NCBI RefSeq assembly: GCF_003264855.1 | Contig: NZ_NFZS01000006.1 | Span: 124,001 to 188,000, forward strand | DNA from: Dyella jiangningensis | GTDB taxonomy: Bacteria > Pseudomonadota > Gammaproteobacteria > Xanthomonadales > Rhodanobacteraceae | Reading direction: 5' to 3' | DNA length: 64,000 nt | Shown: in pieces, positions 50,042-58,332 of the stretch | Position numbering within the stretch: position 1 is the first letter of the stretch | Layout of the letters: every line of letters starts with the position of its first letter | Position numbers and translations under genes: made by a program | Notes under the pieces: generated by a model | Told to the model about the DNA's origin: nothing | The model's input: the letters and a program-made list of their open reading frames with translations, nothing else | Databases searched by the model: none

Positions 50042-51208
50042 ATGTTGCCGCATCGCGTCGCGCTGCTTTTCAACGCCAACAAGGTCTATGACCGCCAGGT
50101 CATCGCAGGCATTGGGGAATACCTCACTTTTACCCGCGTGAAGTGGGATCTCTTCATGGAAGAGGACTTCCGCTGCCGCACCCTGGGCATTCGCCAATGG
50201 CGGGGCGACGGCATCATTGCCGACTTCGACGATCCGGTCGTGGCCGAAGCCGTATCCGCGCTTCCCATTCCCGTCGTGGCGGTGGGCGGCTCGTATGCCG
50301 ACGACTCGCAGTACCCCACGGGCATTCCCTATGTGGCGACCGACAACCGGAAGCTGGTGCAGGCGGCGTATGGCCATCTGATCGAGCACGGCCTGGAACG
50401 CTTCGCCTTCTTCGGCAAGCCGCCGGAACCCGACAACCGCTGGGCGCACGAGCGCGAGATGTGGTTCCGTCACCTCACCGCCGCGGATGGCTTGGAAGGC
50501 ATCGTCTACCACGGCGCGTCCACCAGCGCGGGCGGCTGGGGGCGCGCGCAGCACGAAGTGGCCGAATGGATCCACAGCCTGCCCAAGCCCATCGGCATCA
50601 TCGCCGCCACCGACGCACGCGCGCGGCAGCTGCTGCAGGCCTGCATCGTGGGCGACGTGCCGGTGCCGGAACAGGTCGCCATCGTCGGTATCGACAACGA
50701 CCCCATCGTGCAGGTGCTCAGCTGCATACGCCTCACCTCGGTGATGCAGGGCGCCGAGGAAATGGGCCGCACCGCGGCGCAGCTGCTGCATCAGATGCTG
50801 CACGGCGGCGACTGTTCCGGCTCGCGCGTGCTGGTGCCGCCTGCCGGCATCAACGTGCAGGCCAGCAGCCAGTACCAGTGCATCCGCAGCCCGCACGTGA
50901 TGCGGGCGCGGCATTACATCCGCCAGTACGCCTGCATGGGCATCAAGGCCGAACAGGTGGCCGGTTACGTCAACGTATCGCGCACGCTGCTGGAAGAACA
51001 CTTCAAGCGCGAGCTGAAAAAGTCCGTGCACCAGGTGATCCTCGAGCACAAGCTGGAGCGCGCGCGGCAGCTGCTGACCGATCCGTCGATGTCGCTGACG
51101 GACGTGGCCGTGCGCAGCGGCTTCACCTCGCTGCAGTACATGTATGTGGTGTTCCGCCGCGAATTCGACTGCACGCCCAAGCAATACCAGGAACAGCTGA
51201 AGGCCTGA
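50042..51208 (+). CDS. xylR: AraC-type xylose-responsive regulator, E. coli XylR-like
   Basis: 388 aa, close to E. coli XylR (392). The N-terminal two thirds is a LacI-type periplasmic-binding fold that senses xylose (VALLFNANKVYDRQVIAGIGEYL; VAIVGIDNDPIVQV). The C-terminal 100 residues hold two AraC helix-turn-helix units (VAGYVNVSRTLLEEHFKREL and LTDVAVRSGFTSLQYMYVVF). In E. coli it activates xylA and xylF when xylose is bound. Here it is divergent from xylBA, so it probably activates that operon alongside repression by the LacI-type XylR. It is unrelated to that second regulator outside the sensor fold. Confidence 0.93.
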   Translation: MLPHRVALLFNANKVYDRQVIAGIGEYLTFTRVKWDLFMEEDFRCRTLGIRQWRGDGIIADFDDPVVAEAVSALPIPVVAVGGSYADDSQYPTGIPYVATDNRKLVQAAYGHLIEHGLERFAFFGKPPEPDNRWAHEREMWFRHLTAADGLEGIVYHGASTSAGGWGRAQHEVAEWIHSLPKPIGIIAATDARARQLLQACIVGDVPVPEQVAIVGIDNDPIVQVLSCIRLTSVMQGAEEMGRTAAQLLHQMLHGGDCSGSRVLVPPAGINVQASSQYQCIRSPHVMRARHYIRQYACMGIKAEQVAGYVNVSRTLLEEHFKRELKKSVHQVILEHKLERARQLLTDPSMSLTDVAVRSGFTSLQYMYVVFRREFDCTPKQYQEQLKA

Positions 51209-51217
51209 CGACCAGGC

Positions 51218-51274
51218 GTCCGCATTCGTTGCCGGCATGCACGGGGAGGCATCACACCGGCAACGAACGCGGAC
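51218..51274. terminator. Large inverted repeat between convergent genes (bidirectional terminator candidate)
   Basis: An 18-bp stem (GTCCGC..TTCGTTGCCGG with its complement, one mismatch) encloses a 21-nt loop. It lies between the stops of the AraC-type xylR (plus) and the TonB receptor (minus). There is no T-run, so it may halt transcription weakly or protect both 3' ends. Confidence 0.55.
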
Positions 51275-51299
51275 CTGCCTTCGGGGCGACGGAAACCCC

Positions 51300-54200
51300 T
51301 CAGAACGTGGCGCGGAACACCAGCTCGTATCGGCGATCGTTCTCGAAGATCGCTCGCGTGTACAGATGCGGGTCCACCGTGCCGTTGACGTAGGTGGCCG
51401 GCCCCATCAACACGCGCGTCGTCGCGTTGGTGAGGTTGTTCATCTGCAGGCCGACCTGCATGTTCTTGTTGATGTGATAGAACACCGACGCGTCGAGCTG
51501 GCCGTACGCATCGTTCCACATCGGCAGATAGGTATCGCCCGAGTCTTCCGCGGTGATCAGGTAGCGGCTGCGCCACGACCACGCCAGGCGGGCCGACCAG
51601 TTGGCGTACTCGTACATGCCGATCAGGTTGTAGCTGTTCTGCGACAGGCCGGCCATCGGCAGCGGCGGGTTGGTGACGACAAAGTCCGCCCCGCATGAAC
51701 CATTGGCATGGTCGGGATCGCACGAGGTGGTGCCGGCGATCTTGCTGCTGCGCAGGAAGGTGTAGTTCGCCTGCACGCCCAGGCCTTTCCACGCGCCCGG
51801 CAGGAAATCGAAGAACTGCGAATAGCCCGCCTCGATGCCCTTCACGTTGCCGTCGCCGGCATTCTGCGGACCAGTGACCGCAAACTCCTGCCCGCCGATG
51901 TTCTCGGTGGTGACTTCGTTGGTGATGTAGTTCTTGATCTTCTTGTAGAACACCGTGGTGTACAGCATGCCGGTGGGCGAGAAGTACCATTCCAGCGCGG
52001 AGTCGAACTGGGTGGCCTCGAGCGGCTTCAGGTTCGGATTGCCGCCGGTGCTCGCGGTCCAGCCGGTGATCGTCGGCTGCTGGCCGGCCGGGCCGCCCCA
52101 CGACGCGCCAAGCTTCATGTACGAGTTGAGCTGGTTGATGTCCGGGCGCGTCATCGCCTTGGACGCGGCCAGGCGCAACTGCAGCTCATCGGTGAACTTG
52201 AATCGCAGGTTCAGGCTGGGCAGGAAGTTGTGATAGTTGCCCTTGCCGGAAATCGGCACGTAGGCGCCGCTGAACAAGGCCAATTGTTCCGGTGTCAGGT
52301 TCGCGGTGCTGCCGCTGATATTGCTGGCGGACGGATATTGGATCGAGCCGTTCGCGCTCACGTCCGTCTTCACGTAACGCAAGCCGATGTTACCGTCGAA
52401 GGGAATGCCCAGCGCGTCCTCGTTGCCGAAATACAGCGAGCCGTAGATGGCCTGCGTGTCCTCGTTCTGGTGGTTGTTCTCACCTGGCAGACCCGGCACC
52501 TGCGCCTGCCAGCCACCCGCGGCCTCGATCGCGTACAACGCCTGGATCGCCTTCGCATAGTTGCTTACCAGCGCATTGCTGGGGAACCACAGCGTGGTCG
52601 GCAGTTTCGCGCCGCGGTAGAAGTGGGACATCGAATACTGCTCGTACATCCACGAGGGAATCTGGTTGAACCAGTCCAGGCCCGTCGAGGTGTAGCTGGA
52701 GGCCTTCCAGATCTGGCTGATCGGGCCCCAGTTGTAGTTGCCGTTGGTGTTGTTGCTGGATGCGTCGCGGTTGGTGGCGCGTACGCCGACACGGGCAAAC
52801 TGCAGCCAGCTGCTGTCCTGGAAGTTATATTCCAGATCCAGCCGACCGGTGCGTTGCACGGCGTAGTCGTATTCCAGGTGATCCATCGCCGCGCCGAGGT
52901 AGTAGTTGGCGGGGTTCGCGAGGTAGCTGGGATCGGACAGCGTGAGGCTCGGCGTGCCGACCACGCTCACGTTCGCCGGCGGCATGTAGAACTGGCCGAA
53001 CACCGAGAAGTCACGCATGTCGCTGGTCGACTTCACGAACTGGAAATCGCCGGTCAGCAGGACGTGATCGTTGATGTTGTACTTGAAGCCGTTCGACCAG
53101 TCCGTGGTGCGCGTGACCTGGTGCTGGATGCGGTTGTCGGTGTAATAGTTCACATAGCCATCGGGGATGCCCATCGAGGCGTCGCCACGCCACGCGTTGG
53201 ACGCCATGGTGCCGCTCTGGAAGATGCCCTGGCCGTTGTAGCTGAACTGCGTGCCCGGCGCGGGCAGCACGTTGTTGTACGCGCTCTCGTTCGTCTGCAC
53301 GTTGTGCTGGTTCCACTCCAGGTTGTAGTCGGAGCGGAAGAACTGCGAGTAGAACTCGAAGTCGTTGGTGGGACGCCACTGGATGGCGCCATACAGGCCG
53401 ATGCGACGGCGCTGCATCTGCATTTCCAGCCAGTTGATGTCGCCCGGCACGTACACCGTGCTGGTGGAAGAACCTGCGGCGATGTTCGGCGCGTAGTACG
53501 ACGAGTCGGTCGCGTCGGGCCGCATGACGTAGGGATTGGTCTGGATGCCGTCGTTGCGCGAGGCGAGCTCCGAGTAGGAGACATCGAACAACGCGCCGAA
53601 CTCGCCCAGGCTGTCGCTCTTCCAGCGGTTGCTGTAGAGGAACGAAGCCGATGGCTTGCTCTTCTTCGCCATATCGCCTTCGTTGATGCCGGTGGAGAAG
53701 CTGATCACCTGGCCCGGATTGTCGAACGGCATGCGCGTGCGCAGGTTCACCGTGCCAGCGATGCCGCCTTCGATCAGCTCCGCCGACGGGTTCTTGTACA
53801 CGTCCACGCCGGCCATCAGCTCGGCCGGCACATCCTCGAAACCCAGCGAGCGGCCGTTGTTGGCCGAGAAGCTGTCGCGCCCGTTGAGCTGGCTGGCCAC
53901 GTAGGGCAGGCCACGAATCAACACGCCGCTGCCTTCGGACGACGGATGATCCGGATCGTTGTCGGCGAGGAAGTGGTCCACCGTCACGCCGCTGATGCGC
54001 TGCAGGGTTTCGGTCACGCTGCGATCGGGCAAGGCGGTCATGTCCGTCGCGGTGACGGAGTCCACGATCTGGCTGGCGTTCTGCTTCAGCGACTGCGCGG
54101 ACTCGAGGCTGGCGCGGATGCCGGTGACCGTTACGCCATCAAGGTTCTGGACGTCCTTTTGGCCATCGTCCTTCTTCCCATCCTTCTTCTTGGCCGCGTC

Positions 54201-54398
54201 GGCCTTGCCGGACTCCGCCGGTGCCGGTGCCGTGACGGCTGCCGCCTGGGTGCCGTCCTGCGCCAGGGCCACCATTGGCGCGTGCATCAGCATCAGGCCC
54301 AGGGCCACGCTCGCCGCCAGACGGTGGCGGGACAGCGAAACGGTGAATCGCGGGTACGCCCCATGCTGCAAATCGGTCGTTTGCATCTTGCCGTTCAT
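51300..54398 (-). CDS. TonB-dependent receptor (Xanthomonas/Caulobacter type), second of the locus
   Basis: 1032 aa with GGGGGAG upstream. The signal peptide (LAASVALGLMLMHAPMVALA) is followed by a linker rich in Ala, Lys and Asp. The plug has TVTGIRASLESAQSLKQNAS, LQRISGVTVDHF and VDVYKNPSAELIEGGIAGTV, the TIGR01782 pattern, and the barrel ends with the outer-membrane signature LVFRATF. It likely imports a plant-derived oligosaccharide; its place beside xylR and xylBA suggests a xylan product but the ligand is unknown. No xyl-box was found in the 500 nt upstream, unlike the receptor at 22.8 kb, so it may be controlled by the AraC-type regulator or by other signals. Confidence 0.92.
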   Translation of the reverse strand: MNGKMQTTDLQHGAYPRFTVSLSRHRLAASVALGLMLMHAPMVALAQDGTQAAAVTAPAPAESGKADAAKKKDGKKDDGQKDVQNLDGVTVTGIRASLESAQSLKQNASQIVDSVTATDMTALPDRSVTETLQRISGVTVDHFLADNDPDHPSSEGSGVLIRGLPYVASQLNGRDSFSANNGRSLGFEDVPAELMAGVDVYKNPSAELIEGGIAGTVNLRTRMPFDNPGQVISFSTGINEGDMAKKSKPSASFLYSNRWKSDSLGEFGALFDVSYSELASRNDGIQTNPYVMRPDATDSSYYAPNIAAGSSTSTVYVPGDINWLEMQMQRRRIGLYGAIQWRPTNDFEFYSQFFRSDYNLEWNQHNVQTNESAYNNVLPAPGTQFSYNGQGIFQSGTMASNAWRGDASMGIPDGYVNYYTDNRIQHQVTRTTDWSNGFKYNINDHVLLTGDFQFVKSTSDMRDFSVFGQFYMPPANVSVVGTPSLTLSDPSYLANPANYYLGAAMDHLEYDYAVQRTGRLDLEYNFQDSSWLQFARVGVRATNRDASSNNTNGNYNWGPISQIWKASSYTSTGLDWFNQIPSWMYEQYSMSHFYRGAKLPTTLWFPSNALVSNYAKAIQALYAIEAAGGWQAQVPGLPGENNHQNEDTQAIYGSLYFGNEDALGIPFDGNIGLRYVKTDVSANGSIQYPSASNISGSTANLTPEQLALFSGAYVPISGKGNYHNFLPSLNLRFKFTDELQLRLAASKAMTRPDINQLNSYMKLGASWGGPAGQQPTITGWTASTGGNPNLKPLEATQFDSALEWYFSPTGMLYTTVFYKKIKNYITNEVTTENIGGQEFAVTGPQNAGDGNVKGIEAGYSQFFDFLPGAWKGLGVQANYTFLRSSKIAGTTSCDPDHANGSCGADFVVTNPPLPMAGLSQNSYNLIGMYEYANWSARLAWSWRSRYLITAEDSGDTYLPMWNDAYGQLDASVFYHINKNMQVGLQMNNLTNATTRVLMGPATYVNGTVDPHLYTRAIFENDRRYELVFRATF

Positions 54399-54918
54399 TC
54401 GAACTCACTCCCCCGAGCTGTGATGTCCCCGGCGGCTCACGCCGCCCGGTTCCGTTGTCATGTCACTACGCTGGAAGTCCTGCCTCGCAGTTCGCGAGGC
54501 GGCGCGATCCCCATCGCGCGGCCTTCGGCGTCGGCGTAGTGAATAGGACGGAGTGCGGGCAAACAATTGTCAAAAAGCGGGCGGCTCTTGATGATTCTTC
54601 GTTTGCTGTCGCCGCATTTGCCGCGAACGACGCGCTTCTGGCTGCATCAATCCACACGGAGCCTTGGTGAAAATGCGTGGTGCGCCGCATCACATCCTTG
54701 GGCCAGGGAAGCGCGGGCGTTCGGACACTGAGCGGTCCCAACATCGACCACGGGCACGCCATCTCCCGCTCGACGTCGTCGGCGCATCGTGCTTGCTTCA
54801 GCCCGACGGTCGATGCCGGATCGCCACGCGACCTGTCGGCGGATCAACCCCGGCGAGATTCGCCGCCAGCAGAAACAATAAAGCCCCGCATGCCTGCAGG
54901 GCTTTCGTGTACGCGCAA
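54399..54918. other. Gene-free region between the TonB receptor and tRNA-Met
   Basis: 520 nt without a convincing gene. It holds the receptor's ribosome site, a short GC hairpin (CGGCGG..CCGCC) near 54430-54450, a perfect TTGACA on the minus strand near 54570 without a good -10 at the usual distance, and the tRNA terminator at its right end. No xyl-box is present. Confidence 0.5.
54880..54905 (-). terminator. Rho-independent terminator of the tRNA-Met gene
   Basis: On the minus strand, AAAGCCC and GGGCTTT form a stem around a 12-nt loop, followed by ATTGTTT. It lies about 15 nt after the 3' end of the tRNA. Confidence 0.75.
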
Positions 54919-54995
54919 TGGTGGCTATGGGTGGACTCGAACCACCGACCCCAGCATTATGAGTGCTGTGCTCTAACCGGCTGAGCTACATAGCC
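54919..54995 (-). tRNA. tRNA-Met (CAT), elongator type
   Basis: 77 nt including an encoded CCA end. Acceptor stem GGCTATG pairs with CATAGCC, D-arm GCTC..GAGC, anticodon loop CTCATAA with anticodon CAT, and T-loop TTCGAGT. The body resembles the E. coli elongator tRNA-Met (metT) and lacks the initiator features (mismatched first pair, three G-C pairs next to the anticodon loop). A CAT anticodon could also be tRNA-Ile2, but the acceptor and anticodon stem fit Met. Confidence 0.93.
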
Positions 54996-55051
54996 TTGGG
55001 TGCGTCCCAGCCCAGGGGCGTTGACGTGGCGTCAATCAGGCGGGGCGCGGC

Positions 55052-55080
55052 AGTTTAGTCGGAGAGGCCCTTCGGTTCAA
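55052..55080 (-). promoter_or_regulatory. Sigma-70-type promoter of tRNA-Met
   Basis: On the minus strand, TTGAAC (55080-55075) and TAAACT (55057-55052) have a 17-nt spacer. Transcription would start roughly 50 nt before the mature tRNA end. Confidence 0.62.
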
Positions 55081-55182
55081 GTGTTTGGCTTGCCGCCTCT
55101 TCGTACGCTGTGATTGAATCATCTCCGGGCGGCCTTATCTGGAAATACGCGTTTCCTTCGTGCGGCCGGCCCAGGAGGCAAC

Positions 55183-55740
55183 ATGATCGACGTCGATGGC
55201 TATCGTCCGAATGTGGGCATCGTTCTGCTGAATGCGGACGGCCGACTGTTCTGGGCGCGCCGCGTCAATCGTGACGGCTGGCAGTTTCCCCAGGGTGGCA
55301 TGCGCAGCGACGAAACGCCGCTGGAAGCCATGTACCGCGAGCTGGAAGAGGAAACCGGCCTGGCCCCTCACCATGTCGAGGTCATTGGCGCCACCCGTGG
55401 GTGGCTGCGCTACCGCCTGCCCAACCGTTACGTCCGCCATCACCAGCGGCCGACCTGCATCGGCCAGAAGCAGGTGTGGTTCCTGCTGCGCCTGGTGGGC
55501 AACGAGCAGGACCTGCGCCTGGACGCCTGCGAAAAGCCCGAATTCGACCACTGGCGCTGGGTGGATTTCTGGTATCCGGCCGCCCACGTGGTCAATTTCA
55601 AGCGCCAGGTCTATGAGCGCGCCCTGCGCCACTTCGCGCCGCTGGTGGAGTCGCTGCTGAGCCTGGAGCTGGGCGAACTGCCCCAGCGTCCCGGCCAGGA
55701 ATCGGGACATACGGCCCGCAAGGGTCACGCCGCGGCCTGA
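55183..55740 (+). CDS. rppH: RNA pyrophosphohydrolase (Nudix)
   Basis: 185 aa from the ATG at 55183, which follows AGGAGGCAAC; a longer frame from 55114 lacks such a site. It starts with the RppH hallmark [17 protein letters not shown] and has [29 protein letters not shown], containing the Nudix box. RppH converts the 5'-triphosphate of mRNA to monophosphate, which starts RNase E-dependent decay. The C-terminal region (residues 160-185) is a variable tail. It is a single gene between the tRNA promoter region and bfd. Confidence 0.95.
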   Translation: MIDVDGYRPNVGIVLLNADGRLFWARRVNRDGWQFPQGGMRSDETPLEAMYRELEEETGLAPHHVEVIGATRGWLRYRLPNRYVRHHQRPTCIGQKQVWFLLRLVGNEQDLRLDACEKPEFDHWRWVDFWYPAAHVVNFKRQVYERALRHFAPLVESLLSLELGELPQRPGQESGHTARKGHAAA

Positions 55741-55775
55741 ACGGCGGATCCTCTGGCAGTCCACGCGAATATCAG

Positions 55776-55796
55776 TTGACAATCATTCGCATTTGC
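55776..55796 (+). promoter_or_regulatory. Fur-box-like site ahead of bfd
   Basis: The sequence contains AATCATTCGCATTTGC just after TTGACA; read on the other strand it is GCAAATGCGAATGATTGTCA, close to many Fur sites (GCGAATGATTATCA). It overlaps a possible -35 (TTGACA) and lies 17 nt before the bfd start. Induction of bfd under iron limitation would fit. Confidence 0.65.
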
Positions 55797-55812
55797 GTTC
55801 CCATATGCAGCC

Positions 55813-56013
55813 ATGTATATCTGCATGTGCAACGCCGTCACCGACGGTGACATCCGCCGAGCCGCCGCCGATGGCGTCCATCATTTCGCCGACCTGCAGG
55901 CGCGCACCGGTTGCTCCGATTGCTGCGGCTGCTGCGAGCAGGAAGCACGGGCCACGCTGGACAAGGCGGTGCAGCAGATACGGCTGACGATGCCGATCGC
56001 CGTCGTCGCCTGA
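55813..56013 (+). CDS. bfd: Bacterioferritin-associated ferredoxin
   Basis: 66 aa. The four [2Fe-2S] ligands of Bfd are at the canonical positions, Cys4, Cys6, Cys38 and Cys41 (ICMC near the start, GCSDCCGCC in the middle). Bfd passes electrons to the heme of bacterioferritin to release stored iron. The bfr gene lies 140 nt downstream on the same strand, but a terminator stands between them, so they are likely transcribed apart. A Fur-like site covers its promoter. Confidence 0.93.
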   Translation: MYICMCNAVTDGDIRRAAADGVHHFADLQARTGCSDCCGCCEQEARATLDKAVQQIRLTMPIAVVA

Positions 56014-56041
56014 GGCGCAGGCCCGCCGCACGAATTCCCGG

Positions 56042-56073
56042 AACGCGCAGCCTCGGTTGCGCGTTTTTGTTTG
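56042..56073 (+). terminator. Rho-independent terminator of bfd
   Basis: A perfect 8-bp stem, AACGCGCA and TGCGCGTT, around an 8-nt loop, followed by TTTGTTT. It lies about 30 nt after the bfd stop. Confidence 0.82.
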
Positions 56074-56155
56074 GGCGATCCGAACTCATTCTCGTTCCGT
56101 CATCCCCGTCAAGGGCGACGTATAGTCGCGTGCTGTAGACGCAAGGAGACTTCTC

Positions 56156-56626
56156 ATGAAGGGCGACGCCAAGGTCATCGAGTACCTCAACAAGGTGCTT
56201 TACAACGAGCTGACCGCGATCAACCAGTACTGGCTGCATTACCGCATGTACAAGGACTGGGGCTACGGCGAACTGGCGGAGCACGAGCAGAAGGAATCGA
56301 TCGAGGAGATGAAGCACGCCGATCACCTGATCGAGCGCATCCTGTTCCTCGATGGCCTCCCGAACCTGCAACACCTGGGCAAGCTGCGCATCGGCGAGAA
56401 CCCGGTCGAATGCCTGCAGGGCGACCTCGACCTGGAAATGGCCGCGGTGCGCGACCTGCGTGAGGCCATTGCCTACAGCGAGGGCATCGCCGACTACGTC
56501 AGCCGCGACCTGTTCAAGTCCATCCTCCATGACGAGGAAGAACACATCGACTGGCTGGAAACCCAGTTCAGCCTGATCAAGGACATCAGCGCCGAGCGCT
56601 ACCTGCAGTCCAAGATCGACAGCTGA
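56156..56626 (+). CDS. bfr: Bacterioferritin
   Basis: 156 aa, with AAGGAGAC before the ATG. All di-iron ferroxidase ligands are present: Glu18, Glu51, His54, Glu94, Glu127 and His130. The heme ligand Met52 is also present (EMKHADH), so this is a heme-binding bacterioferritin rather than a plain ferritin. It forms a 24-subunit shell that oxidises and stores iron. A TATAGT element at 56121-56126 is a probable -10; its -35 is poor, and an imperfect Fur-like stretch lies just upstream. Confidence 0.97.
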   Translation: MKGDAKVIEYLNKVLYNELTAINQYWLHYRMYKDWGYGELAEHEQKESIEEMKHADHLIERILFLDGLPNLQHLGKLRIGENPVECLQGDLDLEMAAVRDLREAIAYSEGIADYVSRDLFKSILHDEEEHIDWLETQFSLIKDISAERYLQSKIDS

Positions 56627-56669
56627 TCCGCCCGGGCCGCCTGGCCTGCGCAAGCTGTGGCGTCGTTCC

Positions 56670-56699
56670 TTGACGCTTTCGTCACGGCGCGGCTATACC
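56670..56699 (+). promoter_or_regulatory. Sigma-70-type promoter before the coiled-coil/bactofilin operon
   Basis: TTGACG at 56670-56675 and TATACC at 56694-56699 with an 18-nt spacer. The first gene starts 26 nt after the -10 element, with GGGGAGG in between. Confidence 0.65.
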
Positions 56700-56724
56700 T
56701 TGGTTTTCTCCGGGGAGGCCGCGC

Positions 56725-57477
56725 ATGGCTTCACGCCCACCACCGCGTTTCGTCGTTCGTCCGCATGATGCGGCCGGGTGGCGGCGGCGTGCCTGGTGGC
56801 TGGGCGGCGCATGGCTGCTCAGCCTGCTGCTGACCGGGCTCATCGTTGGTGCCGGCGTACGGCATGCGACTCCCGCTGCCGTCGAACAGCGCCAGCTCAA
56901 GGCGCTGGGCAAACAGAATGACGACCTCCTGCAGCAGGTGGCCAACCTGCAGCGGGCCGACCAGGTGGCGGACATCGCCAACCAGTCGCTGCGCAAGACG
57001 CTCGCCGAGCGCGAGGAAGAGATCAGCGGCCTGCGCGCGGATCTCGGCTTCTATTCCCGGCTCACCGGTGGCGATGCGCAGCGCGAAGGGCTCAAGGTGC
57101 AGGAGGTGCGCCTCCAGCCCGTCAGCGGCTCGCATGCCTGGAACCTCACGGTGAGCCTCACCCAGAACGCCAAGCGCGGCGAGGACGTCAGCGGCAACGC
57201 GACGGTCGCCGTGGAAGGCCTGCGCGGCGACAAGGTGGTGCGCCTCGCCTGGGACGCGCTGGGCGACACCTCGCAGAACGGCGGCATGGCGTTCCGCTTC
57301 AAATATTTTCAACAGTTGCACGCCACCATCGTGCTGCCCGCCGATTTCCGGCCGACCCGCCTGGTGATCACCGCCCAGCCGGCCGGTGATGACGCGGTCA
57401 GCCGGGCCGTGACATGGGGCGACGCCCTGTCCGGCCACCTCACACCGACCCAAGGGGAACAAGATGCTCAACCGTAA
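56725..57477 (+). CDS. Membrane-anchored coiled-coil protein (DUF6776-like), partner of bactofilin
   Basis: 250 aa with GGGGAGG upstream. A short basic N-terminus precedes one membrane helix (WLGGAWLLSLLLTGLIVGAGV), then a coiled coil of about 60 residues (QRQLKALGKQNDDLLQQVAN and on to LREEISGLRADL-like repeats), and a C-terminal beta-rich periplasmic domain from about residue 115. It resembles DUF6776 proteins, which have no assigned function. The bactofilin gene starts 14 nt inside its 3' end, so the two are translationally linked. A structural or cell-envelope scaffold role is likely but not shown. Confidence 0.75.
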   Translation: MASRPPPRFVVRPHDAAGWRRRAWWLGGAWLLSLLLTGLIVGAGVRHATPAAVEQRQLKALGKQNDDLLQQVANLQRADQVADIANQSLRKTLAEREEEISGLRADLGFYSRLTGGDAQREGLKVQEVRLQPVSGSHAWNLTVSLTQNAKRGEDVSGNATVAVEGLRGDKVVRLAWDALGDTSQNGGMAFRFKYFQQLHATIVLPADFRPTRLVITAQPAGDDAVSRAVTWGDALSGHLTPTQGEQDAQP

Positions 57478-57895
57478 GCGACCGGAGCGCACCACGCCCA
57501 CCGCCCATTCCTCCGACACCAGCCTGGTCGCGCGCGGCACCGTGATCCATGGCGACGTGCGTTTCAGCGGCACGCTGCATCTGGACGGGCAGATCGAGGG
57601 CTCGGTGCTGGCCGAAGAAGAGGGCGCGGTGTTCACGCTGAGCGACAACGGTATCGTGCGGGGTGAGATCCGCGTGCCGCACGCCATCATCAATGGCCGT
57701 GTGCAGGGCGACATCCATGCGGCGCAACGCCTGGAACTGGCGCCCGAGGCGCGCATCACCGGCGATGTGCACTACCGCACGCTGGAAATGGCCGCGGGCG
57801 CCCAGGTCAACGGCCGCATGAGCCACCAGGCCGCCGAGCTGCCGCGTGAATTGCCCGCGCCGTCGCTGGCGGATGCGGAGCCGGTGCCGGCCTGA
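57464..57895 (+). CDS. Bactofilin (polymer-forming cytoskeletal protein)
   Basis: 143 aa. The central bactofilin domain (about residues 20-115) is a right-handed beta helix of short repeats: [55 protein letters not shown] and so on. The flanks are short and disordered (Thr/Pro-rich N-terminus, Pro/Ala-rich C-terminus), as usual. Bactofilins form filaments without nucleotide and help position cell-wall enzymes or appendages. It is coupled to the upstream membrane protein by a 14-nt overlap. Confidence 0.92.
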   Translation: MLNRKRPERTTPTAHSSDTSLVARGTVIHGDVRFSGTLHLDGQIEGSVLAEEEGAVFTLSDNGIVRGEIRVPHAIINGRVQGDIHAAQRLELAPEARITGDVHYRTLEMAAGAQVNGRMSHQAAELPRELPAPSLADAEPVPA

Positions 57896-57941
57896 ACGCG
57901 GTATCCTTGCGGGCGAGCCGCCTCATCCCCACCTGAGCATC

Positions 57942-58319
57942 ATGGATACCGTCGTCCCCCTCCCCACCGTTCCCGACTATCGCAACGCCGGTGCGCCGCT
58001 GGTCTTCACCGAAGCCGCGGCCCGCAAGGTGCGCGAGCTGATCGTCGAGGAAGGCAATACCGAGCTCAAGCTGCGCGTGTACATCACGGGCGGTGGCTGC
58101 TCCGGGTTCCAGTACGGCTTCACCTTCGATGAAGCCCAGGCCGAAGACGACTTCGCGATCGACCGCGAAGGCGTCACCCTGCTGGTCGATCCGCTGTCGC
58201 TGCAGTACCTCACCGGCGCGGAGATCGACTATTCGGAAAGCCTGAGCGGCTCGCAGTTCGTCATCCGCAACCCCAACGCCAAGACCACCTGCGGCTGCGG
58301 CTCTTCCTTCTCCGCCTGA
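57942..58319 (+). CDS. erpA: Iron-sulfur cluster insertion protein ErpA
   Basis: 125 aa from the ATG at 57942; the longer frame to 57846 reads noncoding sequence. The A-type carrier pattern is intact, with Cys in [11 protein letters not shown] and the pair in TTCGCGSSF near the C-terminus, plus the family strand [24 protein letters not shown]. ErpA delivers [4Fe-4S] or [2Fe-2S] clusters to enzymes such as IspG and IspH. It starts 46 nt after the bactofilin and is followed 13 nt later by nudC, so one transcript may cover all four genes. Confidence 0.96.
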   Translation: MDTVVPLPTVPDYRNAGAPLVFTEAAARKVRELIVEEGNTELKLRVYITGGGCSGFQYGFTFDEAQAEDDFAIDREGVTLLVDPLSLQYLTGAEIDYSESLSGSQFVIRNPNAKTTCGCGSSFSA

Positions 58320-58332
58320 GCCCCGACGAGGC

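Noticed and set aside
54560-54600. TTGACA with the palindrome ACAATTGT as the TonB-receptor promoter
   Set aside because: No acceptable -10 lies 16-19 nt downstream on the minus strand.
54664-54984. Plus-strand open frames of about 100 codons ahead of the tRNA
   Set aside because: They run into the tRNA-Met gene on the other strand and show no coding character.
56085-56110. A second Fur box upstream of bfr
   Set aside because: The sequence around AACTCATTCTCGTT is only partly Fur-like and lacks the second half; not strong enough to list as a site.
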